Shown: positions 46,526-58,156 of the stretch, piece by piece | Position numbering within the stretch: position 1 is the first letter of the stretch | Layout: each line of letters opens with the position of its first letter | Assembly (NCBI GenBank): GCA_018398585.1 | Contig: JAGTTD010000006.1 | Coordinates: 4,662,501-4,726,500, forward strand | Source of the DNA: Simmondsia chinensis | Lineage: Eukaryota; Streptophyta; Magnoliopsida; Caryophyllales; Simmondsiaceae | DNA: 64,000 bases | Reading direction: 5' to 3' | Notes under the pieces: model-generated | Told to the model about the DNA's origin: nothing | The model's input: only the letters and a program-made list of their open reading frames with translations | Databases searched by the model: none | Made by a program: the position numbers and the translations under genes

Positions 46526-48379
46526 CAAGTTATGGCCCTCTCCTTTCTCCCCTAGTTCTAATTTACTTCAATTTATGTTCTCTTTCAAAATGGGTGTGGC
46601 GGGGGTTCTATTGGTTGAGGTTTTGGTACGTGAAGTAGTAGTTAGTGGAGGGCTTTGTGGTGGCCGAGTTTTGTTGTCCAAAAAATCTGGGGCAAGAGAC
46701 CGATGCGGCTATGGTGGAGGGCTCTGAGCGATGATCCAGTAGTGGTGGTGCACAATCTGTGACTCGCGAGATGGTCTGGCCTAGTGTGGCCGTGAATTAT
46801 GGATGGGTCACGCAGGAGGCTCATGGTGCAGTGGTGCATGATATTTAAGTGCATGATTTTGTAGGGTTTGGGTTTCTTAGGTAGCCATTTGACAATTGAA
46901 GCTCGTGATGGAGGTGCAGTGGTGGTTGGAGGCCAATGTTCGAAGTTGTGAGGAAGTAGTCAAGTCTTTTTCTCCTACAATTAGTGGTGTGTGATGGCGT
47001 GCGTCAAATCTCTGTCAATTATCATAACTTTTCTTACCCGTTCTCTGTGTCAATCTCTCATGTTAGTATCATCTCCCTGATTTATTTAATGGAGAGAGTG
47101 GGTTTTCAATTTTGTTCAAGGGCATTTAGTGAGCAGGTTTCGGGCTCTCATGATTGGATTTCAAAGAGGTGGTGGTGTTTCGGTTTGTCTGGAGGTGTTT
47201 GGTTCTCGGTTTGTTTAGGTCAATGGAAATTGAAGATTACAACAAGGGCGATTGATTTTGCATATCAAATGATGATGACAACAAAGAGGGTTTGTTGGTA
47301 TTCTGGTAGGATGATGATGACAGGAGTATTGTGGAAGACATTTTTGGAGTCAGGCTTGTTGTAGAGGGAGGTTTGAGGGTTGGGTTGGCTAGAAAGTAAT
47401 GTCGACAACGGAGATGTTATCTGCATGGGAGCAGGTGTATGGTTGAGCAAGACCAACGTTGGTTGTCAGTAACGGTGGTGAGAGGTTGAGTAAGTTTGAA
47501 GTTTGAAATTGACGTAGGGTATGTGAAAGGTGTATGAATGCTTAGATGATATCGACGATGGTGAGGGGTACAACCTACTTTAGGCTATTAGTGGATCCTT
47601 GGCATTGGGATTGTTTATGGAGTAATTAGTACTTGAAGGTGATTGACTAGTAATAAGAGGTAGTGGAAAAGACGATTGCAGGATCATCGAGATGGTGTTC
47701 AACATGTTTTTTATTTTTTTTGTGTGCTTCTAAGGTACTTGGTATTCTTCAAAGAATTATTGGTATGTTATCGGTGTATTCTTTAGCAGTTATCGCTTAT
47801 TTTATATAAGACGTCTTATAACATTGACCGTCAAATTTAGTCATCTAGTTCTATTATGCATTACCCTTGCTCTTTTAGATTTATCGTTTTTTAATCTGTT
47901 GTCTTGATTTAGGTGGGTAAGTTATGCGGACTTTGTTTATGTCTTGTTTTCCATCGTGTATTAATATTGAGCATTACTTTCTACTTATTAAGAAAAAGGA
48001 TAAAACACTATAAATTTTATGACAATTAAATTGATATAACTAAAAAGAAAGGACCTCTAAAAAAAAAAAAAAAAGACGAAACCGAGAGTGAACGAAATAC
48101 CTTTGGCTTAAGTAACTCTCATTTTATTATTACTTGTCATAGGCCAATGATTCTCATGAAATTAGTAGTTTCTTTTTTTTTACATCGTTAATGCCTACAG
48201 AGGAAGATGCAGAATTTGAATATGCAATTCAAGATTTGACTAGCTGTCATCTCAACTATTAAAACAAAAGATAGAGGTGGCAAATTCAACCAAATCTAAA
48301 AAATCGACTTGAAAAATTCGTAAACCGACCTGACCTAGCCTGTAAAATTATTGTAAATAATTGAACCTGAAGTTGATAT
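46526..48379. other. G/GT-rich region of unknown origin
   Basis: 46560-47700 on the plus strand is unusually rich in ggtggt, gaggtt and gtgatgg words compared with its AT-rich surroundings, which suggests a former coding or UTR strand, perhaps an L1 body. The longest frame (46984-47364) resembles no family known to me and has no stable start context. 48270-48375 is the left part of a gacccg-rich element continued after the solo LTR. Confidence 0.3.
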
Positions 48380-49127
48380 TGTTGGTACAAATCTGAAAAT
48401 ACTTGCAACCAGGTATCAGAGATCTCAGGTGTTGAGGCCGTGTAATCACTTTCTTTAAGGTTTATTTCGGTATACGAAATATCCTCGGGGATACAACAAC
48501 AACCAAAAAATGGAGTAAAGATGTGTATGGGGAGAGATTGACAGAGATGATATGAGATTGATCAAGTTTAAAACAACAAACACTTGTATATACACAAGAA
48601 CTCAAGAACACATGAAGATGTTCTTCAATTTCTTTCTCTCTTATGATTCTCTAATTAAATTCATATATTTTCCATTGTATTCAACAAGAATCAGATGGGG
48701 CATTTATATGTTTCCAATGGAATGAGACGTCCCCAAGAGAAAACCAAGAAAAGACACCAAAATCGGTAATGAAGGAGTGAACGTAACTGCCAGAAAACTA
48801 GCCTGTGTGTTGACACACACATCGACACATAGGGTTACTGTAAGTTTGTGTGTCGGCACACAGTCCTTGTGTGTCGACACACAACACCCTGTCGTGCGCC
48901 TCTATAAGGCTGTGTGTCGACACACGGGCCATGTGTGTCGACAAATGCCTGACTCCCAATGGTACTGTAGGATTGTGTGTCGACACACATGTCCCGTGTG
49001 TCGACACACACCCCTCTCATGTTGTAAACACTTAAACACATTCCAGGACTATCTCATACACATTTTATACACACATTAAACAATGTTTTACATATTTATC
49101 AACACATATTTTGAAAATACACTAACA
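48380..49127 (-). mobile_element. Solo LTR of a related copia family
   Basis: Begins tgttgg and ends ctaaca (plus strand), 748 bp, colinear with the LTRs at 34033 and 45807 through blocks atctcaggtgttgagg, gtttatttcggtatac and gatacaacaacaacc, and then the palindrome cluster at 48806-49010. No internal region follows. Flanking 5-mers are gatat and gaaat, four of five matching. Formed presumably by recombination between the two LTRs of a lost element. Confidence 0.8.
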
Positions 49128-51376
49128 GAAATGACCCGGACCTGAAACTAAATTGACCCATTCTTTGCCTGACCCGAAAATAATCTGATGCTCAATTTGA
49201 CTTGACCCATCCCGCCATTGACCTAAACCAACCCGAATTCAGCCTGACCTGAAACCCGAATTAACCTAAGGTCTTTAAATTTAATGAGAGTTATTATTTG
49301 TTAGGAATATAATTGAACTTCATAAAAGATCATTGAGTACCTATATTGATAATACAATAAATATATCGGTAAAAACATAAATTATTTGAAGTATAATTTA
49401 AAGTTTTGTAAATGGTTCATGCCACCAAGGCATCAAATTGTAGGATTATGATGACTAGAAACTGAGACGACCTGACTCAATATTGACCCGAACCCAAGGC
49501 CACCCAAAATTAAAGTGACCCGAACCCGAATAACTTGACCCAAATCTAACCCGACTCAAGCATAGATAACAATCAAAAGTGATCCGAGCCCGAATGGGTC
49601 GAGCCGAACCCGACCCCACTTAAGTTTATGATAAATCTGAAATGATCCATACCCGAATAAATATACGCAAATCTGACCCAAATAATCCGATTGTGATCTC
49701 TACCAACCATGGACCACTTGTCAAATTAACCGATAAAGAACTTAAATGATGAAATTTGATACATTATGAGTTTTGGATTAACTATTTTGGTGACACGTGG
49801 CTCAAAGGAAATGTGCTATGGTTGAGTAAGACACGTGGCAGCATCACCTCCTTTAGCTAAGAATATTGGGGTGGTAGAGGACACTTTGACTAATTCAGCA
49901 AATCTGGGCCGTTGGATCCGACGGTTCCTTAGACGATTGTAACAAAGTGGCTTAACAAAGAAATAACACGCTTTACTCGTTGCTCTTTTTTCTCTGCTCA
50001 AAACAAATATTTTTCAGAATTATTATTATCAGAATAATAATATTATTTATAATAAATAATAATTATAAATTTTATAAAATTATTATGATATTAATATTTT
50101 TATCATGTCAAAAACATTGCTCATACTTTTTTTGACGCCGTTTTTGGTTTCAGCGTTTTGTTTTTTATAGGAGAAAAATCATGTTATAAATTTTTTTATT
50201 TTTTATTTTATGTTTTTATTCAAATTAAAAAAAAAAGAAAAATACATTTACATTATAAAAAATTATTTTCAAAACTAGAACTGTAAAAGGAAAACGATAC
50301 AAAACAAGCCTAAAGTTTTTACGGTATTTATTGGGATTAAGTAAAGGTATTATTAATACCATGGCAATATAAATAATACTTTTACTATTATTGCTCCGGA
50401 ATTAACATGAAAAGTTGTAGTCCTTCACGAGTTCTATCATGTCTATGTTGGGAATGGTTGAAAGCCGTGGCTTCGATAGTCAGTTTGACTCACACCATAA
50501 TGGCTCGGCTTGGCTTGGCATGACGTTGTTTAGGGGAATAAAGAAACTAAATATTGAATAGTCAAGCTCGAAGTCGATTACAATCATTAATGTTTGTTTT
50601 GAGGTTTTTATGGCATATCAAGTTGAGTTCGAGAATGCTCAATTAGTTTAACAGGTCATGTTTGAACAGGGGATGCCCGACTTATTCATGTTTACTATAA
50701 GCTTAATAAAGGCTCATTAAGAAATTTTATAGGCTTGTTAATGGCTATATATTAGCTCAAAAAATAGTTCCATAGGGGCTCGACAATAAATTGGTAGCAA
50801 GCTTTACTCAATAGGAAGCTTGGTTCCATTTTAAGCTTGAATCATCTCTATTAGGCTAATGAGCCAAGCATAAAGCATACTAATATCCCACCGAATTGAA
50901 TCTAAACAAGGATTCAAAAGTCTGATAAATGCTCAGCTCAAACTTGATTTCAAGTTTGAATAAAGGGGATGTTCGACTCAACGCAACTTGTTTACACCTT
51001 ATCTTCTTTGTCAGGCCTCCTACATGCTTTGACACAAACGAAACTTGAGGATGCACAGAGAACAATCTCGACTAATCTACATGCTTATTAATGAGATCAG
51101 GTAGATTTTTCTAAGCCACCTCCTATGTGATAAGCTTCAAGATTCGAGGTGTCACTCGAACCTCCTTCGGAGATGGAGCGTTGAGCTCTAGTTTTGAATT
51201 CTCTCGATTCAGCTATTTCATTGTCTTGTTTATTTTCACTTTCTCACTTAAATAAAATTTTGATTCAAACTTCGATAACTTGTAGGAAGATTGTCATGCT
51301 TGCGGTATGCTCTTTGTACTCCACAGACGTTTCTCGTTCACATATAGACAAATTGAAAAAAGAAGCCCTTTATCAT
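49128..51376. other. Repeat-derived intergenic region
   Basis: 49128-49700 is full of gacccgaacccgaa-like words and, with 48270-48375, looks like one hAT-like MITE split by the solo LTR (end words tagaggtggcaaat and tagagatcacaat). 50460-51000 has aagctcga/tcaagc words of another such MITE. 50000-50300 is AT-rich. No gene found. Confidence 0.4.
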
Positions 51377-51466
51377 AATGCAACAACAACAACAACAACA
51401 ACAATAACAGATCCAGTGCCTCAAAGGATTCCCGTCGAGATAGGGTTTGAAAAGAGTGAAATGTAC
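51377..51466 (-). mobile_element. RTE-type 3'-tail fragment
   Basis: Minus strand: tail with seven ttg units followed (going 5') by ggcactggatctgttattg and a shortened copy of the gtacatttcac.. block. Only about 90 bp remain. No clear duplication. Confidence 0.6.
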
Positions 51467-52134
51467 TGAAAAAACAAATATGAATACCGAAAATATTTTT
51501 TAATATTTTCCCATATCTCTTTTCTACAATGAAGGGACCAAAAATAAAGACTTTAATGGCAAAAAAGGGACCAAAAGTCTCCATGAAAAGAAACTTATAT
51601 TATACACTTGTTTCTCTGACCCTATCTTCTATAAATTATTTCTTCGTAAATCTTATCCTATTATTAAAAAGTGAGTTAAAAGATTAAAAAAAAAAAAAAA
51701 AAAATTGGAGACGGTGGTTCACAAATTAGGCCACATTTTACTACTTTCGTTGAAAAACGCTAAACAGGGTTAGACATAACCTCAAGCGGTTCAAGCAATT
51801 GTCTGGGGCCTTTAAATTTTAGGGCCCAAATTTTAGAGGTTGTAGTTTTTTATGTTAATAATAATAGGTTTTAAGATAAATGTTATTATATAGGAAGGGT
51901 CTTATTTGAAAATTTTACTTAGGGTCCGAGAATATCAGACCGGCCTTCACGCTGAATATAGATATTTAATTTGTATATCCAATGATGTAGTAAAATTTCA
52001 CTGAATTATAAAATTGATATTAAATTAGTTGTTTTCTACAAGCGATGGTCTCTGGCCATGCATATTAGGTATACAAATTAGATACTTATTTTCGATACCT
52101 ATAATTTTGCTCTTTTTTTAAGGAAATTATTACT

Positions 52135-52675
52135 TATGTACCCCGAGATTTGAATATTTATCCCTCATTGTGTACAATAACATAACAAGATATTTACTTA
52201 CCAAAAGATTTACCTACAGGAAAAATTCGAAGGTTTTGAATATTTCATCATTTATATACTTTAATTATGCACAAATTTGATGATATTTTTTTCGTAAATA
52301 TAAACAATTTTATACAAAAATTTTCATGTAATACATAGTTACGATAATATATGAGACATATCAATGTTATTAGCAAAAGCTCAGTGAATTACGATAAAAC
52401 ATTATTGAATTTTGATAGAACTCAATATGTACTCTTAAGATCATATGTCATGTCAGTATTTTTTGGTAACAAATCATTGAATTGTACGAATACGCTTATA
52501 TAGTATCTGAATTATGTTTTGCTTTATAATTTTCCAATAAGAATATACAAAATTTTGGCAAAGGATGCAAAATTGATGAATGGTTAAAACTTTATGGACC
52601 TAAATGATAACAATTTTACACCTTAAGATATTCTATTGTATTTATTAAAATATACGAGTACTTATGCAATAAATA
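52135..52675. mobile_element. Diverged member of the dispersed TIR family
   Basis: Left words cttatgtaccccgagatttgaatatttat and right words tattgtatttattaaaatatacgagtacttatgc (given here as separate short blocks: gtaccccgagatttga and attaaaatatacgagtac) form an inverted arrangement like that at 20802-21213. No coding capacity. Confidence 0.4.
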
Positions 52676-53036
52676 GTTAAAGTAGTGATACAACAACACA
52701 ATGCCTCAAATCGGCTCCTAACAAGGCTAGGCAGCCTATTAAATTATATATGAGATTCACATATAAGCCAAAGTGGGGTTTAATCCTAAAATTAATTGGC
52801 AATAGATAAAGTAACCCCCTTAGATTTATAAATTGATCTTTTCACTCTTGCAACTCCAATGTAAAATTCTCATACTCGACTTATATGTGGAATCTTCAAC
52901 ATAATCTTACCTCTTCAGGATAACAGTTGTTTTTGAAGGGCCTTCATCTCTTGAAAAAAAGAAGTTAAACCAGTTTTGTTTCTTTTTTTTTTTTTTGAAA
53001 TTGATTCCTTCTTAATTTTCACATATTTTCTCCCAC

Positions 53037-53294
53037 ATTAAAAGCATGAAAATACCTAAGAGGGTACCAATACAGAAGCAACAGATCGCATTAGAACTTT
53101 GAAGTTAAGCATGCTTGGGTGAGAGTAGTACCAAGATGGATGACCTCCTGGGAAATCCCTGTGTTGCATTTCTCAGGTCGGGGTTCTCAGAAACAGCCTT
53201 TCTTCTGCGTACATCCACCCCAGGCCTTGCTTAGGTGGGAGCCCTTAGAACACTGAAAATATTATCTTTTTTTTATTTAATTAAAAGCATGAAA
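53037..53294 (+). mobile_element. 5S rRNA-derived SINE with RTE-type tail and perfect 15-bp duplication
   Basis: attaaaagcatgaaa stands at 53037-53051 and again at 53280-53294. The 228-bp insert (53052-53279) begins at once with a 5S rRNA-like head (about 53054-53173) and passes without spacer into the RTE 3' tail (53174-53255): gaaacagcctttcttc, gcgtacatccacccc, gggagccctta, cactg. It ends in a T-run (53266-53274) that would terminate Pol III. Head plus LINE tail plus duplication is the plan of SINE3-class retroposons known from fish and some mammals. Single copy in this window, so a one-off chimeric insertion is the alternative. Confidence 0.85.
53054..53173 (+). pseudogene. 5S rRNA-like sequence (head of the SINE)
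   Basis: Length equals plant 5S rRNA (120 nt). From gatc at 53084 to the end, I count about 14 differences in 90 positions against a remembered plant 5S consensus, nearly all transitions. The internal promoter is well kept: box A region gaagttaagc, intermediate element region gagagtagtac, box C region tgacctcctggga. The first 10 nt are diverged. It is not part of a 5S array: no second unit or spacer is found. Confidence 0.88.
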
Positions 53295-54705
53295 TTCTCG
53301 TGTAAAAAAGCTCTTTTTCATGCCCAAAAGTCTCAAATGAGCCTTTTTTGAGTTTATTTATTATAATTATTTTTATTTTAAATTTTGTATGGATATGCAT
53401 CATGTATTTTATGGTAGTTTCCAAGCACTATCAATATGAATGCAAAGCATTTATCATCTTCATTATATTTTTTATGAATGCACACAACAATACTTTTTGA
53501 CGTCTTTCCCCTTTTTCCTTGCTTTTCATTTATTCCACTTTTTCCCCTTTTGGGCTCAATTATGAGATTCCTTTTTAGATTTTTCGGATCTGTATGGATT
53601 GATAAAAACTCTAAAACAGCGAAAGCAATTACTTAGAACTCCTAATTTCTTAAGGTTCTTCTGAGAAATTAGCTAGAGTATCTTCTTATACTGAGCCTGT
53701 TTTGGGGGGTAAGCCCATTTCATTGTTTATTCTAAGACAGTTGGGGGTGCTTTATAAAAATCTTGTTTAGTATTTGAGAGAACTGTGTGAGTAAGAAAAA
53801 AATTCTCTGTAAAACTTTTAGAAATAGTAAGATCACTGCAACTCCAATAACATAGGCACAATTAGCTGAACCATGTAAATCTTGTGTAATGTTGCTTTTT
53901 TTCTTCTCGTTGAATTTTTTGTCTTTCTTTTTGGATGTAATATTATTTAGTATTGTGATATAAATTGGATTATGCAAGCTGCGCTTTCGCTGGTATAGAA
54001 ACCTTAAGAAAAGAATTTACCAATCAAAACTTGCTATAGGTACCTCAAATATCATGACCAACCTTGATTAGTATATTTTGACGTGGTGAGGGCATCTATC
54101 CTCAAACAAGCCGGTTTTAGATGGAGTTATTTAAAATATACTAATTTACAACCTTAGATTTTTCTTTTCAAATAACGATGTAAAAAAAAAAAAAAAACCC
54201 ATGCAACAAACTCAAGCACAACACGATTAGCTTAGTTTTGATCCAACCCCTTTGGCCATTTTGATTAATCTAAAAATTAATACATGAGTTTGTTTTCATT
54301 TCGTGGTGTTTTGACGTGCTTGTATTCACTTATTTTTCTAGTTTCTTATTTTTCTAGTTTGTTTTTCCTTTCTTTGCTCGTTTCTCTACTACCTCTCGAG
54401 CCATGACTGTCTTGCCGATTGGCTTATATCTAAATTATCGGAAAAAAAATGTTTTTCCATATTTAAAATAATAACTTACCCAAAAAGCCTCCCAAACATT
54501 CCATCTTTACTTAGTGACATATGAGTTTGTTATATACATAACCAATCTGAATGGGCACGTGACTTTTCATTGAACTAATTTTATCTATCATGTTTTCTTT
54601 ATTTTTCTTCCTAATTTCGGTAAAACCTAAAATGTTCCATGGTGGAGGGGATTCGGTTTTTTGTATATTGCTTGATTTTATTCTGTAATAGATTATATTT
54701 TAGGG
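53295..54705. other. AT-rich intergenic, no gene
   Basis: Homopolymer runs and AT-rich words. Part of the block around 53820-53905 (ctgaaccatgtaaatcttg with ttcattgaattttttgtc-like words) recurs near 55845-55885, flanking the solo LTR copy, indicating another shared repeat. Nothing coding is supported. Confidence 0.35.
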
Positions 54706-54893
54706 CGCTCATCATGAGGGCGTCTCAATTGGTAGCGTCTCTTACACATGTGGTAATTGCCCAGGAGTCAGGAGTTCGATTTTTGCTGAGGATATACTCA
54801 TGACTTACCTGCTCATGGGGATTATGGGCCTCCTCATGGGCCGAGGTTGGCTGGAGCAACCCAGTTCCTTGTGACCAAAAAAAAAAAAAAGGT
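54706..54893 (+). mobile_element. tRNA-derived SINE, family copy 2
   Basis: Same family as 17761-17961: catcatgagggcgtctcaat at the start, box B aggagttcgattttt (54771-54785), ggatatactcatgacttacc, and a final gaccaaaaaaa with an A-run. Ends 80 bp before the solo LTR. Duplication at best weak. Confidence 0.78.
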
Positions 54894-54965
54894 TTTGGGC
54901 TTGATTTGGGTCTAACATCATCTGAGTGTATTTTCAAACCCACGTGAATTTTGTGTGGTCATATA

Positions 54966-55724
54966 GGTTGGAAAAATGATACAAGCTAAACTTAAGTGTT
55001 ATGGAAAAATATTCTAACTGTGCCTATTTAGTCGTTATTAGTCGTTTAGGGTCATTAAAATTGTGACCGTTGGGAATTAAACGACAATATAGCCGTTGAA
55101 ATTTATTACGTCCGTTTATAGCCGTTGGAATTCATTATAGCCGATGACTTAATGCTTGTTACCGTTTATAGCCATTGGAATTCATTGCACCCATTTTTTT
55201 AATGCTTGTTACCGTTTTCTACGCTATATATATGCTATTAGCTATAACAACCAAAGGCATACACTCTCAGCCTCTCAGTCTCTCTCTCTCTCTCTCTCTC
55301 TCTCTATTTTTTCTCTCTCCTAAAATTTGGGCAAAGTTTAAGGTATTCCTACCCGGCAATTAACGAGTGCACGTTAAGAGTCGGATCGTGTTAATCCTGG
55401 AGGACGGCCGCCGGTTATACTGTGTGCATCGGAGCAGAGGCAAAATCGTCTTTTAGGATAGTGGAATTTACCACGGCACGATATCATCATTTGTGAGATC
55501 TTTCTAATTACTCTCGCTTTTCATTGCTATGATTAAATATTTATCAGTTTTCTAACAATTATTTAATTGCTATGTTTATATAATTGATAATTTTCACTGT
55601 TATTGTACTGGAAATTCGCTCTAGATTTTCAGCTATTTTTAAAAAAATTATCTACTGAAATTTTACTAACTATTTACTGTAATTTGGTGAAATTTTCTAC
55701 TGCGGTTAGGCAATTTTTCTTACA
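54966..55724 (+). mobile_element. Solo LTR related to the LARD
   Basis: Plus-strand counterpart of the 842-bp LARD LTR: starts ggttggaaaaatgatacaag, has TATATATA at about 55225-55232, a long (tc)n run (55278-55305) and cggcaattaacgagtgcacg, and ends tttttcttaca. A perfect atata duplication flanks it (54961-54965 and 55725-55729). About 759 bp, clearly more diverged towards its 3' half. No internal region, so formed by LTR recombination. Confidence 0.8.
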
Positions 55725-55937
55725 ATATATACTCTTGGCTAAAGCTTGTAAGGTATTACGTGAGAAAAGAAGAATTTTCATTTACTTTTCCCGAAACATA
55801 GTGAGTAAACCTTGGCAACTCCACGGATGAAGACATAATTGCTGAACTATGTAAATCTTGCGTCTTTGTTTTTCATTGAATTTTCTGTTATTTTTGTTTT
55901 GTTTTGTTTGCTTAATAGTAAGGGTGAGAGTCCAGAC

Positions 55938-56065
55938 TGGTAGAGTATAAAACTAATCTTGGGCCTTCACCCATCCGTTTAAGTTTTTGGTACAGATGAT
56001 TTTTTGACATAGTAACAGAGTCTTATTGACCAAGAGGTCACGAGTTGAAACCCCGAAAACCCCCA
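55938..56065 (+). repeat. Dispersed short module with tatcagagcc-like and box-B-like words
   Basis: agagtataaaactaatc, ttcacccatccgtttaag, then gacatagtaacagagtc (a decayed atggtatcagagcc) and ggtcacgagttgaaacc. Copies at 7162-7300 and about 13540-13700. Could be an LTR end with primer site or a SINE; I cannot decide. Confidence 0.4.
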
Positions 56066-57874
56066 ATTTCAAAATAGGAGAAGCTAATAAATATAACTAA
56101 TGCACTCACATCTTTGTGAGCGTCTCAAACCATCAAGATCCAGATTTATTTTTAGACTCAAAGACAGGGGCAGTCCAGGCAATTTCAATGCCCCATGCGA
56201 AACTTCCTCATAGGATCCTTCATATATTATAACAATTCTCTTAACAATAGAATTCTAATACAAAAAAAAAAAAAAAAAAAAAAAAATTGCGACTTTAACC
56301 ACCTCCAAAATTCAAGCCTCTAAAATTTGGAGGTTTCAAGCGGTTGCTTAGATTACTTGAGTTTATGTTACGCCCTGCTCACTGATAACCATCCTGTAAG
56401 AGTTATAGTTGTTGGGTTAAACTATGAATGAACTCGAAAGATAATTATGTTTTGTATAATGACTTCTGGTGCATTGAGCGGCAAGATCTACTATCTTTAT
56501 AGATTGGATCCTGTCCTAGCTTGTTCTTTCCTTATGACATTTCCTTTCTTTGGCTCCTCATATTTTCTTTTTAGCAGCTGTCCTAGTTGTAGACCATGGT
56601 CAAAGCCGGTTGTACAATGCCTGGCTTTGCCAGTGTTGCACTTCTAGCTAGTAATTTTTCTTCTTGAGATTTCTTTTTCTTTGTTTCTTTTGGTTTTTTT
56701 TTTGTTGAAACTCTCTCTAGGTTTCTTCGAGAATTTTTCCTCTTAATTTAAAAAAAAATAAAAATAAATTATGTATTGTATAAACTCGATAAATTAAGAT
56801 CAAATGTGATGAACATTTTGAAAAAGAGAATAACAATATCTCTTTCATTTAATTCGTGACTCGTTTATTTTACAAGAAACTAATGTTATAAGGCCATTTC
56901 TTATAATTAGTAATTGATGCTCGACTCCAATATAAATTAGGCCTAGAAGATGGACAATGACCACAATAGTATGCATAATACAATTGTGATTGTTCCATTA
57001 AGCAGGATGAGTTTCAAAGATAATGTGTTCAGGTTCAGTCAAGACTCTAAGTAACCCAAGTAGTTATTACTTGGACCCCCTATTTGTTAATTTAATAATA
57101 TAAAGCTGATTAGTCATATTGTGCTTGAATTGACATGAACACCACAGTTATAAAAAAAAAAAAATTTAATTAATAAAAACTTGTTTTGAGTCTCTAAAAC
57201 TTTGCGACGAAACCAACATGTGCCATGAGCAGTATATTATGTTCTATTTGTAGTTTTTCAATTTAATGTGCAACTATATGTTATAAGGCCTTTTTTATGT
57301 AACAAAGTGGTGGGGTTGTTTGGAATCAAAAACCCGTTTTAAAAATATTAAATACTACTCTTAGATCTAAATTTAGATTCACCATTCTACATACTCTACA
57401 GTTATCTTCCTTGACAGCACCTTCAACTATGAACCACAGGCAAAACTGGATGTTTTTTAGCCCGACTTTGTCTATGATGCGCAACCTATCTTATAAATTT
57501 TTGATTTCTTTCCTTTTATTTATTTGTGACTTTGGCTCTTATTTTTTTAAAAGACTATCTCCTGTACTCTTCTAAAATTTCTCTTTCTCGTAATTATCAA
57601 AAACAAAAGCTTAGAACACCAAAATGAAAAAAAAGTTTCAAAGCTAAGTATGGTCTTTTTTTTATATTCAAACCATTTGCTCAAATAGTGGAATTAAATT
57701 AATTATTTAATGCTTCAAGTTTTAAAAAAAAAAAAAAAAAAAAGTTGGAATAAATCAAATAATTTTATTGTCCATGTTTGATGGTACTTAATAATAAATC
57801 AAGGAGGACTAACAGTACATTAGTCAAGCAGATGCAACCCAGCTACTCTTAGGACACCCACTTCTTCTATATTA
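56066..57874. other. AT-rich intergenic, no gene
   Basis: Several long A-runs (56262-56286, 57151-57163, 57723-57743) could be tails of short retroposons, but no duplications are obvious. The frame 56447-56647 has no known resemblance. Confidence 0.35.
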
Positions 57875-58156
57875 CAATTTTTTTAGCATAGTTTTTTATT
57901 TATTTATTTATAATTAGTGTCATAGTCGTGGTACAAAACAAGCAACTCACAAAAAGTGAGGTCTAAAGAGCCCGAGAAAATCGTGAAACAAAAGCATAGA
58001 ACATGATACAACAATAAACAAGAGAACAGGACAATAAGGCGAAACAACAAAAGCAAAAGAATAAGAGTAGGCACAACAAGGCTAAAACAGTCCTGGAAAT
58101 AAAATTATACTTAATTTTTTAAAAACTATATAATTATCCAATTTTTCTAGCATAGT
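57875..58156 (-). mobile_element. 5'-truncated L1 tail with 18-bp duplication
   Basis: caatttttttagcatagt (57875-57892) and caatttttctagcatagt (58139-58156) flank a 246-bp insert. At its left a T-rich attt run is followed by ataattagtgtcatagtcgt, the complement of the L1 end gcgacttt..cgctaattatc seen at 59431 and 12740. Minus-strand insertion by target-primed reverse transcription. Confidence 0.7.

Noticed and set aside
46984..47364. 126-codon frame as a possible gene
   Set aside because: No domain, GT-rich biased composition, no splice or promoter support; shadows of a non-coding or L1-like body are more likely.
48798..49079. Cys/His/Thr-rich reading frames (CVDTQ, VSTH repeats), also at 40870-41157 and 46156-46449
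   Set aside because: They come from repeated tgtgtcgacaca palindromes of copia LTRs and occur in several frames and both strands; not proteins.
53054..53173. Functional 5S rRNA gene
   Set aside because: Many transitions, diverged first 10 nt, no tandem unit or 5S spacer, and exact target-site duplication around a fused LINE tail; better explained as a retroposon.
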